Notes: generated by a model not told the origin, from the letters alone. Numbered from the stretch's first letter, positions 1-6,781 are shown. The stretch: 6,886 nucleotides of DNA from an uncultured Brevundimonas sp. (GCA_946481425.1 CAMLNT010000126.1:1-6886), one strand, 5' to 3'. Program-made: numbers and translations.

Positions 1-524
1 TGGTCTGGAAAGCGACCAAGGAAATTCACCACACGGTCGATCCGACCCCGACCCACGACGTGATGGACACCAAGTCCGCCGTCATCAACAACGCAGGGGC
101 GGCCATCTTCCAGATCATCCTGCTGGACCTGGTCTTCTCGATCGACTCGATCCTGACGGCGATCGGCATGACCGATCACCTGCCGATCATGGTGGTGGCG
201 GTCCTCGTCGCGGTGACGGTGATGCTGCTGGCCGCCGATCCGCTGGCCAACTTCATCGCCAAGAACCCGACCGTGGTGATGCTGGCCCTGGGCTTCCTCC
301 TGATGATCGGCATGGTGCTGATCGCGGACGCCTTCGGGGTCCACGTGCCCAAGGGCTATATCTATGCCGCCATGGCCTTCTCGGCCCTGGTCGAGGGCCT
401 GAACATGATGAGCCGGCGATCCGCCACGAAACGCGAGAAGGCCGAGCGCCTGAGGGCGGACGCCAATGCCGCCGAGGCTCGCGCCCGCGAAGCCGAGGCT
501 GAAGCCGAGGCGGAGAAGGCCTGA
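1..524 (+). CDS. TerC family integral membrane protein, 3' part (5' end outside window)
   Basis: The reading frame is open from base 3, with no stop before the window edge, so this is the C-terminal 173 residues of a longer protein; the first ATG at 60 is internal. The visible part has about four hydrophobic segments. One carries the acidic membrane motif [17 protein letters not shown], typical of TerC/YoaE/YgdQ proteins, where membrane aspartates are thought to bind a metal ion. Later segments are around [28 protein letters not shown] and [19 protein letters not shown]. Family members are inner-membrane proteins linked to metal (for example manganese) efflux or tellurium resistance; the substrate here cannot be told. 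After the last helix comes a cytoplasmic tail of about 40 residues, rich in Ala, Glu and Arg and probably helical or coiled coil. The stop codon is one base before the bioB ATG, and the bioB Shine-Dalgarno lies inside this tail. Confidence 0.92.
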   Translation, partial: VWKATKEIHHTVDPTPTHDVMDTKSAVINNAGAAIFQIILLDLVFSIDSILTAIGMTDHLPIMVVAVLVAVTVMLLAADPLANFIAKNPTVVMLALGFLLMIGMVLIADAFGVHVPKGYIYAAMAFSALVEGLNMMSRRSATKREKAERLRADANAAEARAREAEAEAEAEKA

Positions 525-525
525 G

Positions 526-1536
526 ATGGCTGACGGATCGACCCTGCCGCGCCGCGACCCCTTCGAGGTCCGGCACGACTGGACGCTTGAGGAGGTCGAG
601 GGCCTCTTCGATCTGCCGTTCATGGAGCTGGTCTTCCGGGCGGCCGAGGTTCACCGGCAAAGGTTCGATCCGTCGGAAATCCAGAAGGCCCAGCTCCTGT
701 CGGTCAAGACCGGCGGCTGCGCCGAAAACTGCGGCTACTGCAGCCAGTCGGCCAGCTTCCAGACAGGGCTGAAGGCGACCAGGCTGATGGACGCCGAGGC
801 GGTGATCGAACAGGCGCGGGCCGCGCGCGACGGCGGCGCCGACCGCTTCTGCATGGGCGCGGCCTGGCGCGAGCTGAAGGACCGCGACCTTCCCCGGCTG
901 GCGACCATGATTTCGGGTGTGAAGTCGCTGGGTCTGGAGACCTGCGCGACCCTGGGCATGCTGACGCCGGCGCAGGCCGCCGAGCTGAAGGCGGCCGGGC
1001 TGGATTATTACAACCACAACCTCGACACCGGGCCGGAGTACTACGGCGAGGTCGTCACGACCCGGACCTACCAGGACCGGCTGGATACCCTGGAGTATGT
1101 GCGCAACGCGGGGATGAAGACCTGCTGCGGCGGAATTGTCGGCATGGGAGAGACGCGGCGGGACCGGGCGGGACTGCTGCACGCGCTGGCGACCCTGCCG
1201 GAGCATCCGGACAGTTTGCCGGTCAATGCGCTGGTGCCGGTGGCCGGCACGCCGCTGGGCGAGCGGATGATGCGCGAAGGCGAGATCGACGAGATCGAGT
1301 TCGTACGGACGGTCGCGGTGGCGCGGTTGGTCTGTCCGGCGTCGGTGGTGCGGTTGTCGGCCGGGCGCGAGGGCATGAGCCGCGAGATGCAGGCCCTGTG
1401 CTTCCTGGCCGGGGCCAACTCCATCTTCGTGGGCGGCAAGCTCCTCACCACGCCTAACCCGGAAGAGGACGAGGATGCGGCCCTGTTCCGCGATCTCGAC
1501 CTGAGGCCCATGATAGCCGCGCGTGAGCTCGCCTAG
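526..1536 (+). CDS. bioB: Biotin synthase BioB (radical SAM, EC 2.8.1.6)
   Basis: BioB inserts sulfur into dethiobiotin to make biotin, the last step of the pathway, in the cytoplasm. The protein is 336 residues, close to the usual 320-350. The radical-SAM cluster motif CAENCGYC gives C65, C69 and C72. The second [2Fe-2S] cluster ligands are also visible: C109 (in RFCMGAAWR), C140 (in ETCATLGML), C200 (in MKTCCGG) and R276 (in VVRLSAGRE). The strongly conserved YNHNLDT and [12 protein letters not shown] segments are present, so the enzyme looks complete. ATG 526 was chosen because a GGAGAAGG ribosome site (512-519) lies six bases upstream; extending to 466 would add a basic, Pro-rich leader that is only the shadow of the TerC tail. 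The gene sits alone without bioF, bioD or bioA in view. Its neighbours (TerC, glutaminyl cyclase) have no obvious link to biotin. Confidence 0.97.
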   Translation: MADGSTLPRRDPFEVRHDWTLEEVEGLFDLPFMELVFRAAEVHRQRFDPSEIQKAQLLSVKTGGCAENCGYCSQSASFQTGLKATRLMDAEAVIEQARAARDGGADRFCMGAAWRELKDRDLPRLATMISGVKSLGLETCATLGMLTPAQAAELKAAGLDYYNHNLDTGPEYYGEVVTTRTYQDRLDTLEYVRNAGMKTCCGGIVGMGETRRDRAGLLHALATLPEHPDSLPVNALVPVAGTPLGERMMREGEIDEIEFVRTVAVARLVCPASVVRLSAGREGMSREMQALCFLAGANSIFVGGKLLTTPNPEEDEDAALFRDLDLRPMIAARELA

Positions 1537-1537
1537 G

Positions 1538-2362
1538 ATGGGGAGGCTCGCCTCGGTTTGGGCGGGTTGGGCGGTCGCCGCGTTTGTGGCTGCGCCGGCC
1601 CTGGCCCAGACACCCCCGGCAGAACCCCCGGCCCTGCCCCCGCATCCGCCGGTGGAAATCTTCGAAGTCGTCCAGACCTATCCCCACGACCCGGGGGCCT
1701 TCACCCAAGGCCTTGTCTATGTGGACGGCCGGCTGTTCGAGAGCACGGGCCGGTTCCCCTCCACCGTGAGAGAGGTGAACCTCGAGGACGGCGCGGTGAT
1801 CGCCCGGGCGGAACTCGATCAGGCCTACTTCGGCGAAGGTCTGACCGAGATGGACGGGCGGCTCTATTCGATCACCTGGCGCAATGAGGAGGGCTTCGTC
1901 TGGGATCGCGACGCCCTGACCGCCCCGATCGCCAGCTTCACCTACGAGGGCGAGGGCTGGGGCCTGACCGACGACGGTGAAAGCCTGATCCTGTCGGACG
2001 GCACGCCGGTCATTCGCTTCATCGACCCCGACACCTTCGCCGTGGAGCGGGAGATCACCGTGACCTTCCGCGGCAGCCCGGTCGCGCGGCTGAACGAGCT
2101 GGAATGGGTCGACGGCTTCATCCTGGCCAATCTGTGGACCCAGGATCTGATCGCGCGGATCGATCCGCAGACAGGCGTGGTGGTGGGGGTCATCGACCTG
2201 ACCGGCCTGCTGCCCGAAGAGGCGCGCAATGACCCAGCCGACGACGTGCTGAACGGCATCGCCTGGGACGCCGAGGGCCGGCGCCTGTTCGTGACCGGCA
2301 AGAACTGGCCGAGCCTGTTCGAAATCCGGCTGATCCCTGCCGAGCTGGCCGAGGGCGCGTAA
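1538..2362 (+). CDS. Secreted glutaminyl-peptide cyclotransferase (plant/bacterial type glutaminyl cyclase)
   Basis: The predicted enzyme cyclises N-terminal glutamine of peptides to pyroglutamate, releasing ammonia, probably in the periplasm. The protein is 274 residues from ATG 1538. It begins with a Sec-type signal peptide (hydrophobic core about 5-19, cleavage likely after PALA at residue 23), then a Pro-rich linker, then a five-bladed beta-propeller domain of the Glu_cyclase_2 family. Diagnostic motifs appear in order: FTQGL (55-59), ESTG (68-71), FGEGLT, GEGWGLTDDG, LSDGTP, LNELEWVDG, ANLWTQD, LNGIAWD and VTGKNWP. All are typical of this family and unlike the zinc-dependent animal cyclases. 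The ATG is one base after the bioB stop, the same arrangement as at the TerC/bioB junction. A GTG at 1523 in frame would add five residues and overlap bioB by 14 bases; neither start has a strong ribosome site. Translation is probably coupled to bioB. Confidence 0.92.
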   Translation: MGRLASVWAGWAVAAFVAAPALAQTPPAEPPALPPHPPVEIFEVVQTYPHDPGAFTQGLVYVDGRLFESTGRFPSTVREVNLEDGAVIARAELDQAYFGEGLTEMDGRLYSITWRNEEGFVWDRDALTAPIASFTYEGEGWGLTDDGESLILSDGTPVIRFIDPDTFAVEREITVTFRGSPVARLNELEWVDGFILANLWTQDLIARIDPQTGVVVGVIDLTGLLPEEARNDPADDVLNGIAWDAEGRRLFVTGKNWPSLFEIRLIPAELAEGA

Positions 2363-2397
2363 ACCGATCCTCAAGCCGATCGTGGTTTGATGGCGGC

Positions 2398-2796
2398 ATG
2401 AAGCGCCGCGACCTCTTCACCCTGAGTCTGGCCCTGGCGGCCGTTCCTACGATGGCCCTGGCCGGTGGTCCGTCCGGCGGCGGCGCGGCCGAGCCACGCT
2501 TTACGCGCATGGCGACCCTGACCGCCACGATCGTGCGATCCGGCGGTCGGCGTGGCGTCCTGTCGGTCGAGGCCGGCATTGATGTCGAGAACGAGGATCT
2601 GCGCACGCGCGCTGTTCAGGCCCTGCCCCGTCTGCGCGCGGCCTATTCGGATATCCTGCGCACATTCGGCGCGGCCCTGGCGCCGGGAGAAGTGCCGGAC
2701 GCCGACCGGCTGGCCCGCGATCTCCAGACGGCGACCAACGAGGTGGTCGGGCAAGCCGGCGCGCGCCTTCTGCTCGGCACGATCCTGACGAGCTGA
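2398..2796 (+). CDS. Small Tat-exported protein, FliL-like pattern
   Basis: A 132-residue protein with a clear twin-arginine leader: MKRRDLF, a hydrophobic stretch of about 12 residues, then cleavage likely after MALA near residue 22. The mature part (about 110 residues) begins with a Gly-rich linker. It then reads as strand (ATLTATIV), basic turn, strand (VLSVEAGIDVE), a helix (LRTRAVQALPRLRAAYSDILRTF), a second helix (ADRLARDLQTATNEVVG) and a final strand (ARLLLGTILTS). This order, with a Pro-Arg in the middle of the first helix, resembles the C-terminal periplasmic domain of the flagellar protein FliL, but with a cleavable leader in place of FliL's membrane anchor. That likeness is judged by eye and is an inference. 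No flagellar gene is in view. The ribosome site is weak (GGCGG just before ATG). It starts 35 bases after the cyclase gene, so it could be the last gene of that operon. Confidence 0.8.
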   Translation: MKRRDLFTLSLALAAVPTMALAGGPSGGGAAEPRFTRMATLTATIVRSGGRRGVLSVEAGIDVENEDLRTRAVQALPRLRAAYSDILRTFGAALAPGEVPDADRLARDLQTATNEVVGQAGARLLLGTILTS

Positions 2797-2803
2797 CGCG
2801 GAC

Positions 2804-3586
2804 CTACTGGGCCAGCGTCCCGCCGTCGATGACCAGCTCGGTCCCGGTGACGAATTTGGACTCGTCCGACACCAGATAGAGCACGCCGTAGGCCACATCG
2901 TCCGGCTCGCCGATCCGGCGCATCGGAATGCCGCGCATGAGCCGCTCGTGCGCCTTGGCCTCATCACCGCCGGCCATGTCGACGAAGGGATCGAGGATCG
3001 CCGTCTTGATGAAGACCGGATGGACCGAGTTGCAGCGGACGTTGGAGCCCAGCTTGGCCTCTTCCAGCGCGATCGTCTTTGAGTACATCCAGACCCCGGC
3101 CTTGGTCGCATTGTAGGCGCCCATCCCCGGCGCGGCCGCCAGGCCCGCCAGCGACGAGATGTTCACGATCGCGCCCGGGGCCGAGGCCCTCAGATAGGTC
3201 ATGGCGTGCTTGCAGCCGTACATGATGGAGCGAAGGTTGATATCGAACTGGCGCTGCCAGTTCTCGGCGGTGTCCTGCTCGACGAAGGTCAGCGGACCGC
3301 CGACGCCGGCGTTGTTCACCAGGATCGACAGGCCGCCCATGTCGGAGACCGCCTGTGCGGTGACATCCGCCCACTGGCGCTCGTTGGTGACGTCATGGGC
3401 GTAGCCGAACGCCATGCCGGGATGCTCGGCGTTAATGGACGCGGCCGTCGCCGCAACGCCCTCGGCATTGATGTCGGTCAGGACGACCTGGGCGCCCTCG
3501 CGCACCAGCATGCGGGCGATAGCCTCGCCCAGGCCCTGGGCGGCGCCCGTGACCAGCGCCTTCTTGCCTGAAACGCGCCCGCTCAT
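2804..3586 (-). CDS. Short-chain dehydrogenase/reductase (classical SDR, probably NAD-dependent)
   Basis: A 260-residue classical SDR oxidoreductase. The Rossmann cofactor motif TGAAQGLG is at 13-20. An acidic residue at the end of the second strand (D38 in VVLTDIN) favours NAD(H) over NADP(H). NNAG is at 91-94. The catalytic set is complete: N117, S145 (in NISS), Y158 and K162 (YNATK). The C-terminal signature [20 protein letters not shown]...[10 protein letters not shown] is typical of the family. The segment SVHPVFIKT is reminiscent of bacterial hydroxysteroid and cyclic alcohol dehydrogenases, but the substrate cannot be assigned. The start ATG (3586-3584) overlaps the stop of the upstream pterin dehydratase gene as ATGA, so translation is coupled and no independent ribosome site is needed. 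A longer upstream reading frame exists but would run through the dehydratase gene in a different frame. It ends seven bases from the convergent Tat-protein gene. Confidence 0.95.
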   Translation of the reverse strand: MSGRVSGKKALVTGAAQGLGEAIARMLVREGAQVVLTDINAEGVAATAASINAEHPGMAFGYAHDVTNERQWADVTAQAVSDMGGLSILVNNAGVGGPLTFVEQDTAENWQRQFDINLRSIMYGCKHAMTYLRASAPGAIVNISSLAGLAAAPGMGAYNATKAGVWMYSKTIALEEAKLGSNVRCNSVHPVFIKTAILDPFVDMAGGDEAKAHERLMRGIPMRRIGEPDDVAYGVLYLVSDESKFVTGTELVIDGGTLAQ

Positions 3587-3888
3587 GCGTCGACGCTCAG
3601 GGCTTGCGCCGCAACGTCCATGAAGCGCGCCATCTCCACATCCAGCTCCGTGACGCCGTCGGCGTCGTGGGTGGTCAGCAGCACCTCGACCCGGTTGTAG
3701 ACGTTGGACCACTCCGGATGGTGATCCATCTTGTCGGCCTTCAGGGCCACGCGCGTCATGAAGCCGAAGGCGGCGTTGAAGTCGGCGAACCGGAAGGTGC
3801 GGGCGATTGCGTCCCGCTCTCCGGGCGCGGCGCTCCACGCGGGCAAGTCGCGAAGGGCTGCGTCCGCGCCGATCCGGGGTCTGGCCAT
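3583..3888 (-). CDS. 4a-hydroxytetrahydrobiopterin dehydratase (pterin-4a-carbinolamine dehydratase, PhhB/DCoH family)
   Basis: A 101-residue protein of the usual size for this cytoplasmic enzyme. It dehydrates 4a-hydroxytetrahydropterin, formed by pterin-dependent aromatic amino acid hydroxylases, to quinonoid dihydropterin. The active-site motif DHHPEW is intact (H56, H57, P58, E59, W60), followed by NVYNRVEV and then TTHDADG with the third conserved histidine at H74. The N-terminal part contains the usual [13 protein letters not shown] helix. ATG 3888 is supported by GGAGGA (3899-3894) five bases upstream; the in-frame extension toward 4428 is the antisense of the Crp/Fnr gene. It is the first gene of a minus-strand pair with the SDR, overlapping it by four bases. 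No phenylalanine hydroxylase gene is visible. Many bacteria carry this family without a hydroxylase, where roles in pterin (including molybdopterin-like cofactor) metabolism have been proposed. Confidence 0.95.
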   Translation of the reverse strand: MARPRIGADAALRDLPAWSAAPGERDAIARTFRFADFNAAFGFMTRVALKADKMDHHPEWSNVYNRVEVLLTTHDADGVTELDVEMARFMDVAAQALSVDA

Positions 3889-3893
3889 GAAAA

Positions 3894-3899
3894 TCCTCC
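3894..3899 (-). promoter_or_regulatory. Ribosome binding site of the pterin dehydratase gene
   Basis: On the minus strand this reads GGAGGA, five bases before ATG 3888. It fixes the start of the dehydratase and rules out the long upstream extension of the frame. Confidence 0.8.
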
Positions 3900-3950
3900 G
3901 CAATCCGGTCGAAGCGCCTAGCGCGGCCACGGGCGGGCGGCAAGCGCTGC

Positions 3951-3963
3951 GGAACGCGGTTCC
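3951..3963. repeat. Perfect palindrome GGAAC-GCG-GTTCC in the divergent intergenic region
   Basis: GGAAC and GTTCC are exact reverse complements around a 3-base centre. The site lies near the middle of the 123 bases between the dehydratase start (3888) and the Crp/Fnr start (4012), a usual place for a dimeric regulator's operator. It does not match the Fnr consensus TTGAT-N4-ATCAA. Its role as an operator is inferred from position and symmetry only. Confidence 0.4.
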
Positions 3964-3986
3964 AAGCTTAGGCGTTCTGAACCGCG
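3955..3986. repeat. 8-bp inverted repeat CGCGGTTC / GAACCGCG with 16-base spacer
   Basis: The arms CGCGGTTC (3955-3962) and GAACCGCG (3979-3986) are perfect reverse complements. The left arm is shared with the palindrome at 3951-3963, so the motif GGTTC/GAACC occurs three times within 36 bases. The two arms are 24 bases apart from start to start. This could be a pair of half-sites for one regulator, or a hairpin in the 5' leader of the Crp/Fnr mRNA, ending 25 bases before its start. The sequence does not decide between them. Confidence 0.4.
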
Positions 3987-4000
3987 CAGCTTGATGGCCG

Positions 4001-4006
4001 AGGAGG
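4001..4006 (+). promoter_or_regulatory. Ribosome binding site of the Crp/Fnr gene
   Basis: AGGAGG lies five bases before ATG 4012. It selects this start over the in-frame TTG 3991 and ATG 3994, which would place the site inside the coding region. Confidence 0.8.
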
Positions 4007-4011
4007 GCCGG

Positions 4012-4713
4012 ATGGAGAATCAATGGTTGGCTTCGCTGGGCGCGGATGATCGCGCGCGGCTGGAGCCCTTCCTGCACGCGCAGGCCTTCGAACGGGGGCA
4101 TGTGCTGCACGAGGCGGGGGAAGCGGCCGAGGCCGTGTGGTTTCCCATGCAGGGCGCCATCTCGCTCCTGACGATGGTGGACGCCAACAAGGCCGTGGAG
4201 ACCGCGGTCGTGGGGACTGAAGGTCTCATCGGGGCCGCCTGCGGGCCGATGAACGGCTCGCTTATGACGAAGGCCGTCGCCCAGACGGATGGGCAGGCGT
4301 CCTGCATTTCGTCTGACCGCTTTTCTCAGGCCCTGTCGGAGAGTGCGACCCTTCGCGAAGCGATCGCCCGCCACACCGAAGCCCTGTTCGCCCAGGTCCA
4401 GCAGGTCGCCGCCTGCAACGCCCAGCATCGGCTGGAGGAGCGTCTGGCGCGCTGGATCCTGACCCTGGATGACCGGGTCGGCGGCGGACGGCTGAACCTG
4501 ACCCAGCAGAGCATCGCCGACATGCTGGCGGTCCGGCGCGCGACCGTCTCCGAGGTGTCCGCCGTCCTCGAGGAGAAGGGGCTGATCCGCCGGACGAGGG
4601 GCGCGCTGGACATCGTGGATCGCCCCGCGCTCGAGGCCGCGGCCTGCAGCTGCTACCAGCAGGTCCGCAAGGTCATGGAAGAGCTGGACGTTCGGCCAAA
4701 TGGGTCGGCCTAG
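4012..4713 (+). CDS. Crp/Fnr-family transcriptional regulator
   Basis: A 233-residue cytoplasmic DNA-binding regulator. Residues about 15-110 form a cyclic-nucleotide-binding-like beta-roll ([22 protein letters not shown] and [10 protein letters not shown]). A dimerisation helix follows near 112-150. A C-terminal winged helix-turn-helix covers about 145-205, with [30 protein letters not shown] holding the recognition helix near 175-189. The phosphate-binding motif of cAMP-binding Crp (GE-x-x-L ... R-S/T-A) is missing, and there is no Fnr-type N-terminal cysteine cluster. It therefore belongs to the large alphaproteobacterial branch whose signal is usually unknown. Cysteines occur at 77, 98, 135, 212 and 214 (the CSCY motif is common in this branch). 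It is divergent from the pterin dehydratase/SDR operon and may regulate it or itself. The stop codon shares CTAG with the convergent RyR-domain gene. Confidence 0.93.
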   Translation: MENQWLASLGADDRARLEPFLHAQAFERGHVLHEAGEAAEAVWFPMQGAISLLTMVDANKAVETAVVGTEGLIGAACGPMNGSLMTKAVAQTDGQASCISSDRFSQALSESATLREAIARHTEALFAQVQQVAACNAQHRLEERLARWILTLDDRVGGGRLNLTQQSIADMLAVRRATVSEVSAVLEEKGLIRRTRGALDIVDRPALEAAACSCYQQVRKVMEELDVRPNGSA

Positions 4714-6410
4714 AGCCGTGAACTGTCACGCGGGCGCGCGACGCGGAAGGCGTCGATGACCCCGTCGCGGTCCTTCTGACGGGTCGGTTCGTCCAGATTG
4801 CGCCAGCCCGTGAGGCCCGGGTGCAGCTTGAGCCGGTTGTCTCGCTCTCCGGGCCGCCAGCCGTTGAGGAGGCGCTCGGCGCACCATCGATCATGCTCGG
4901 TCTCAGACATCCGTTCCAGGAGGTCGCGGTCGTCGCGAGGATCGGCGTCGCCCGCGTCGGCCAGCTTGACGGGAATATGGGACGCTGCCGCCCGGTTTGC
5001 GGCCCATAGCGATTCCGGCAGGATCGCCCAGCGCACGCCCGAGGCCTCGGAGCCCAGCTCGATATAGCCGTCACGGCCACGGTTCTCGTAGGCCCCGTGC
5101 AGCCGCTGGGCATAGCGGTCGACGGCCGGGAGGATCGCTGGCTCAAGTCCGGCCGCGAAGCCGGAAACCGCCATATGGACGCCCGGCAGCATCTCGCCCA
5201 GCGGCTGGTCACCCGAGACCACCACCAGCGGCTGCTCGTCGAGCCGGGAGGCCAGGAGCGAGGCCGCGCAGGCGACGCCGAGGTCGGACTCGCAGACCCA
5301 GGCGTCGGCGTCGGTGGTTTCCTGCAGGAATGCGCCGATCGATGCGGCCTTTGAGAAGACGATCTGGAACGGCTGCACGTCATAGACGGGGTCGAGGTCG
5401 GCGACAGCGCCCGGGGCCATGCGCCGCCAGCGATCCTCGATCTCGCCGGAGCGATCCCAGAAGGTGATGCGGGGAGCTGGCCGGCCCACGCGCCACCCGA
5501 GCGTCAGAGCCTGGCGGGCCATGGCCTGCGAAAACGGGCCGGCATCGAGCAAGGCCACATGCAGGCGACCGGGCCGGTCCCACAGCCGCAGGGTCTCGTT
5601 GGCCTGGCGCGCGGCGGCGGCGGCGAGCGAGAAGGGGCGCGGTGCAGGACCCGGGCCGGCGTGGGCGGCCGCGGACTGCCGCAGCATCTCCAGCACGTCC
5701 TCATCCTCGACCTGGACGTGGAGGTCAGTGGTGTCCGCATCCATGAGCTCGGCCGCCCGGCCGGCCAGATAGAGGTTGGCGCTGGCGCTGGCTCCGACCA
5801 CCACCACGCGGCGGGCGCGGCGCAGGGCGGCCTTCCTCGTCGCGGCGCGGAGATCGTCACGGATGACCAGAACGCCGAGCTGGTTGAGGTCCTCGGCTTC
5901 GGGCTCGGTGACGGCAGGGTCGATCAGCACCACCGCCGCGCCCTCGGCGCGGGCGGTCTGGGCGGCTTCGGTGGCGTGGCGCCCCTCGCCGATCACGACC
6001 AGATGATCGCCCCCCGCGACCTGCATCAGGCTCTGGGCGAGGGCGTCGCCGATCTGGCGCGCGATCAGGAAGATCAGGCCGAGCAGCGGGATGGCTGCGC
6101 CGACGTAACGGGCGAGATTGAGGGCCAGGGGCATGTCACCCCAGACGTCGCCCTGCGGCGTGAGCAGCCACAGGGTGAGATAGGGAAGGTCTGACGGTTG
6201 CTCGTACTGGATCCGGCCGGCGCCGGGCTCCCAGGCCTGCCAGCCGACGATGCTCAGCACCGCCCACAAGGCCACCAGGCTCACGAGGATGACTGTTCGG
6301 CGCAGCGGCGAGCGGGGGTGGCCCCAGCGCAGCATGCGCGCGGCGAGCCAGGCCCAGAGGTTCCCCTCCCCCAGTCCCGAGCCTCGCTCACGCCGACCTG
6401 ATCCGCTCAT
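4710..6410 (-). CDS. Membrane protein with TrkA-N/RCK-like NAD-binding segments and C-terminal RyR domain
   Basis: A 566-residue protein not recognised as a named gene. Architecture in order: a basic N-terminal region; TM1 about 39-58 ([18 protein letters not shown]); a linker of about 40 residues ending [14 protein letters not shown]2 about 99-118 ([18 protein letters not shown]); a TrkA-N Rossmann segment from about 136 ([14 protein letters not shown]141 and G143, then VVLIDP); a second Rossmann-like segment ([20 protein letters not shown], then RITFWDR) and a part resembling RCK half-domains ([20 protein letters not shown]); and an RyR domain at about 497-558 ([36 protein letters not shown]). 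The two-helix start plus NAD-binding segments recalls potassium-channel regulators, but the linker has no recognisable TVGYG-type filter. Conduction is therefore unproven and a sensor role is equally possible. ATG 6410 is preferred to GTG 6416 because GAGG lies five bases upstream of it. Confidence 0.88.
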   Translation of the reverse strand: MSGSGRRERGSGLGEGNLWAWLAARMLRWGHPRSPLRRTVILVSLVALWAVLSIVGWQAWEPGAGRIQYEQPSDLPYLTLWLLTPQGDVWGDMPLALNLARYVGAAIPLLGLIFLIARQIGDALAQSLMQVAGGDHLVVIGEGRHATEAAQTARAEGAAVVLIDPAVTEPEAEDLNQLGVLVIRDDLRAATRKAALRRARRVVVVGASASANLYLAGRAAELMDADTTDLHVQVEDEDVLEMLRQSAAAHAGPGPAPRPFSLAAAAARQANETLRLWDRPGRLHVALLDAGPFSQAMARQALTLGWRVGRPAPRITFWDRSGEIEDRWRRMAPGAVADLDPVYDVQPFQIVFSKAASIGAFLQETTDADAWVCESDLGVACAASLLASRLDEQPLVVVSGDQPLGEMLPGVHMAVSGFAAGLEPAILPAVDRYAQRLHGAYENRGRDGYIELGSEASGVRWAILPESLWAANRAAASHIPVKLADAGDADPRDDRDLLERMSETEHDRWCAERLLNGWRPGERDNRLKLHPGLTGWRNLDEPTRQKDRDGVIDAFRVARPRDSSRL

Positions 6411-6415
6411 CGTCA

Positions 6416-6419
6416 CCTC
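6416..6419 (-). promoter_or_regulatory. Ribosome binding site of the TrkA-N/RyR gene
   Basis: On the minus strand this reads GAGG, five bases before ATG 6410. It overlaps the alternative GTG start at 6416, so it supports the ATG. Confidence 0.6.
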
Positions 6420-6427
6420 GCCGTCCG

Positions 6428-6447
6428 GCCCGCACCTTGGCGCGGGC
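6428..6447 (-). repeat. GC-rich hairpin between the ABM gene and the TrkA-N/RyR gene
   Basis: On the minus strand GCCCGCGC and GTGCGGGC pair over 8 bp (one G-U) around a CAAG tetraloop. It lies in the 69 bases after the ABM stop and before the RyR-protein start. No run of T follows, so it is not a classical intrinsic terminator. It could weaken read-through or protect an mRNA 3' end. Confidence 0.4.
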
Positions 6448-6479
6448 GCGTTCGGGGAACAACGGCTATTCGGCAGAGT

Positions 6480-6776
6480 CTATTTCAGGGCCAGCACCAC
6501 CGGACCCGAAGCCGGATCGGTCAGACCCAGGCCACCGCCGAGGTCCTCCAGCGTGTGCCGGAAGCCGTCGAGGGTGGCGATCATCTGAGGTCGGGCCGCG
6601 GCCATGGCGTCCTGGCTTTCCCACTCGGCGACGATGAAGAAGCGGGCTTCCCCGGACTTCACGATGCTGGCGTGACGAAGGCCCGGCCATTCGGCCCCGA
6701 CGTCGCGGTGCGCGTCGAGAAAGGCGTCTTCAAATCCGGGCTTTACGCTGAAGCGCACCACGTTGAACGCGGTCAT
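6480..6776 (-). CDS. Antibiotic biosynthesis monooxygenase (ABM) fold protein
   Basis: A 98-residue protein with the ferredoxin-like alpha/beta pattern of the ABM family (small dimeric proteins that include quinol and heme monooxygenases). It has an N-terminal strand FNVVRFSVKPG, a helix with FEDAFLDAHRD, the strand-turn-strand ASIVKSGEARFFIVAEWES (the EW is characteristic), a helix with QDAMAAARPQMIATLDGFRH, and the tail GLGLTDPASGPVVL. Despite the family name, most members are not tied to antibiotics, and no catalytic residue pins down a substrate. The start at 6776 is backed by AGGAGG five bases upstream; the frame extends to 6824 (MMIAVF...) but that would bury this site. It lies 57 bases downstream of tRNA-Arg and 69 bases upstream of the RyR-domain gene on the same strand, so cotranscription with the latter is possible. 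Confidence 0.9.
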   Translation of the reverse strand: MTAFNVVRFSVKPGFEDAFLDAHRDVGAEWPGLRHASIVKSGEARFFIVAEWESQDAMAAARPQMIATLDGFRHTLEDLGGGLGLTDPASGPVVLALK

Positions 6777-6781
6777 GATCC

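Noticed and set aside
253..1206. Long minus-strand reading frame (317 residues) opposite TerC and bioB
   Set aside because: It is the antisense of two well-supported genes, is Arg/Pro/Gly-rich in the way GC-rich shadows are, and shows no recognisable domain.
1454..2374. Long minus-strand reading frame (306 residues) opposite the cyclase gene
   Set aside because: Antisense shadow of a gene whose family motifs are all intact; no domain or ribosome site on the minus strand.
2361..2388. Inverted repeat AAACCGATC / GATC-GT-GGTTT after the cyclase gene as a terminator
   Set aside because: The stem has a two-base bulge, overlaps the stop codon, and has no T run beyond the stem; it may be chance and the next gene begins ten bases later.
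3991..3995. TTGAT as an Fnr half-site upstream of the Crp/Fnr gene
   Set aside because: The matching ATCAA half at the required spacing is missing, and a 5-base match is expected by chance.
3889..4428. In-frame extension upstream of the pterin dehydratase
   Set aside because: It would cover the antisense of the Crp/Fnr gene, the 101-residue form matches family length, and a strong ribosome site fixes the start at 3888.
5559..6194. Plus-strand frame (211 residues) inside the TrkA-N/RyR gene, and a similar one at 4997-5467
   Set aside because: Both lie opposite a coherent domain-bearing gene and have compositions typical of GC-rich shadows.
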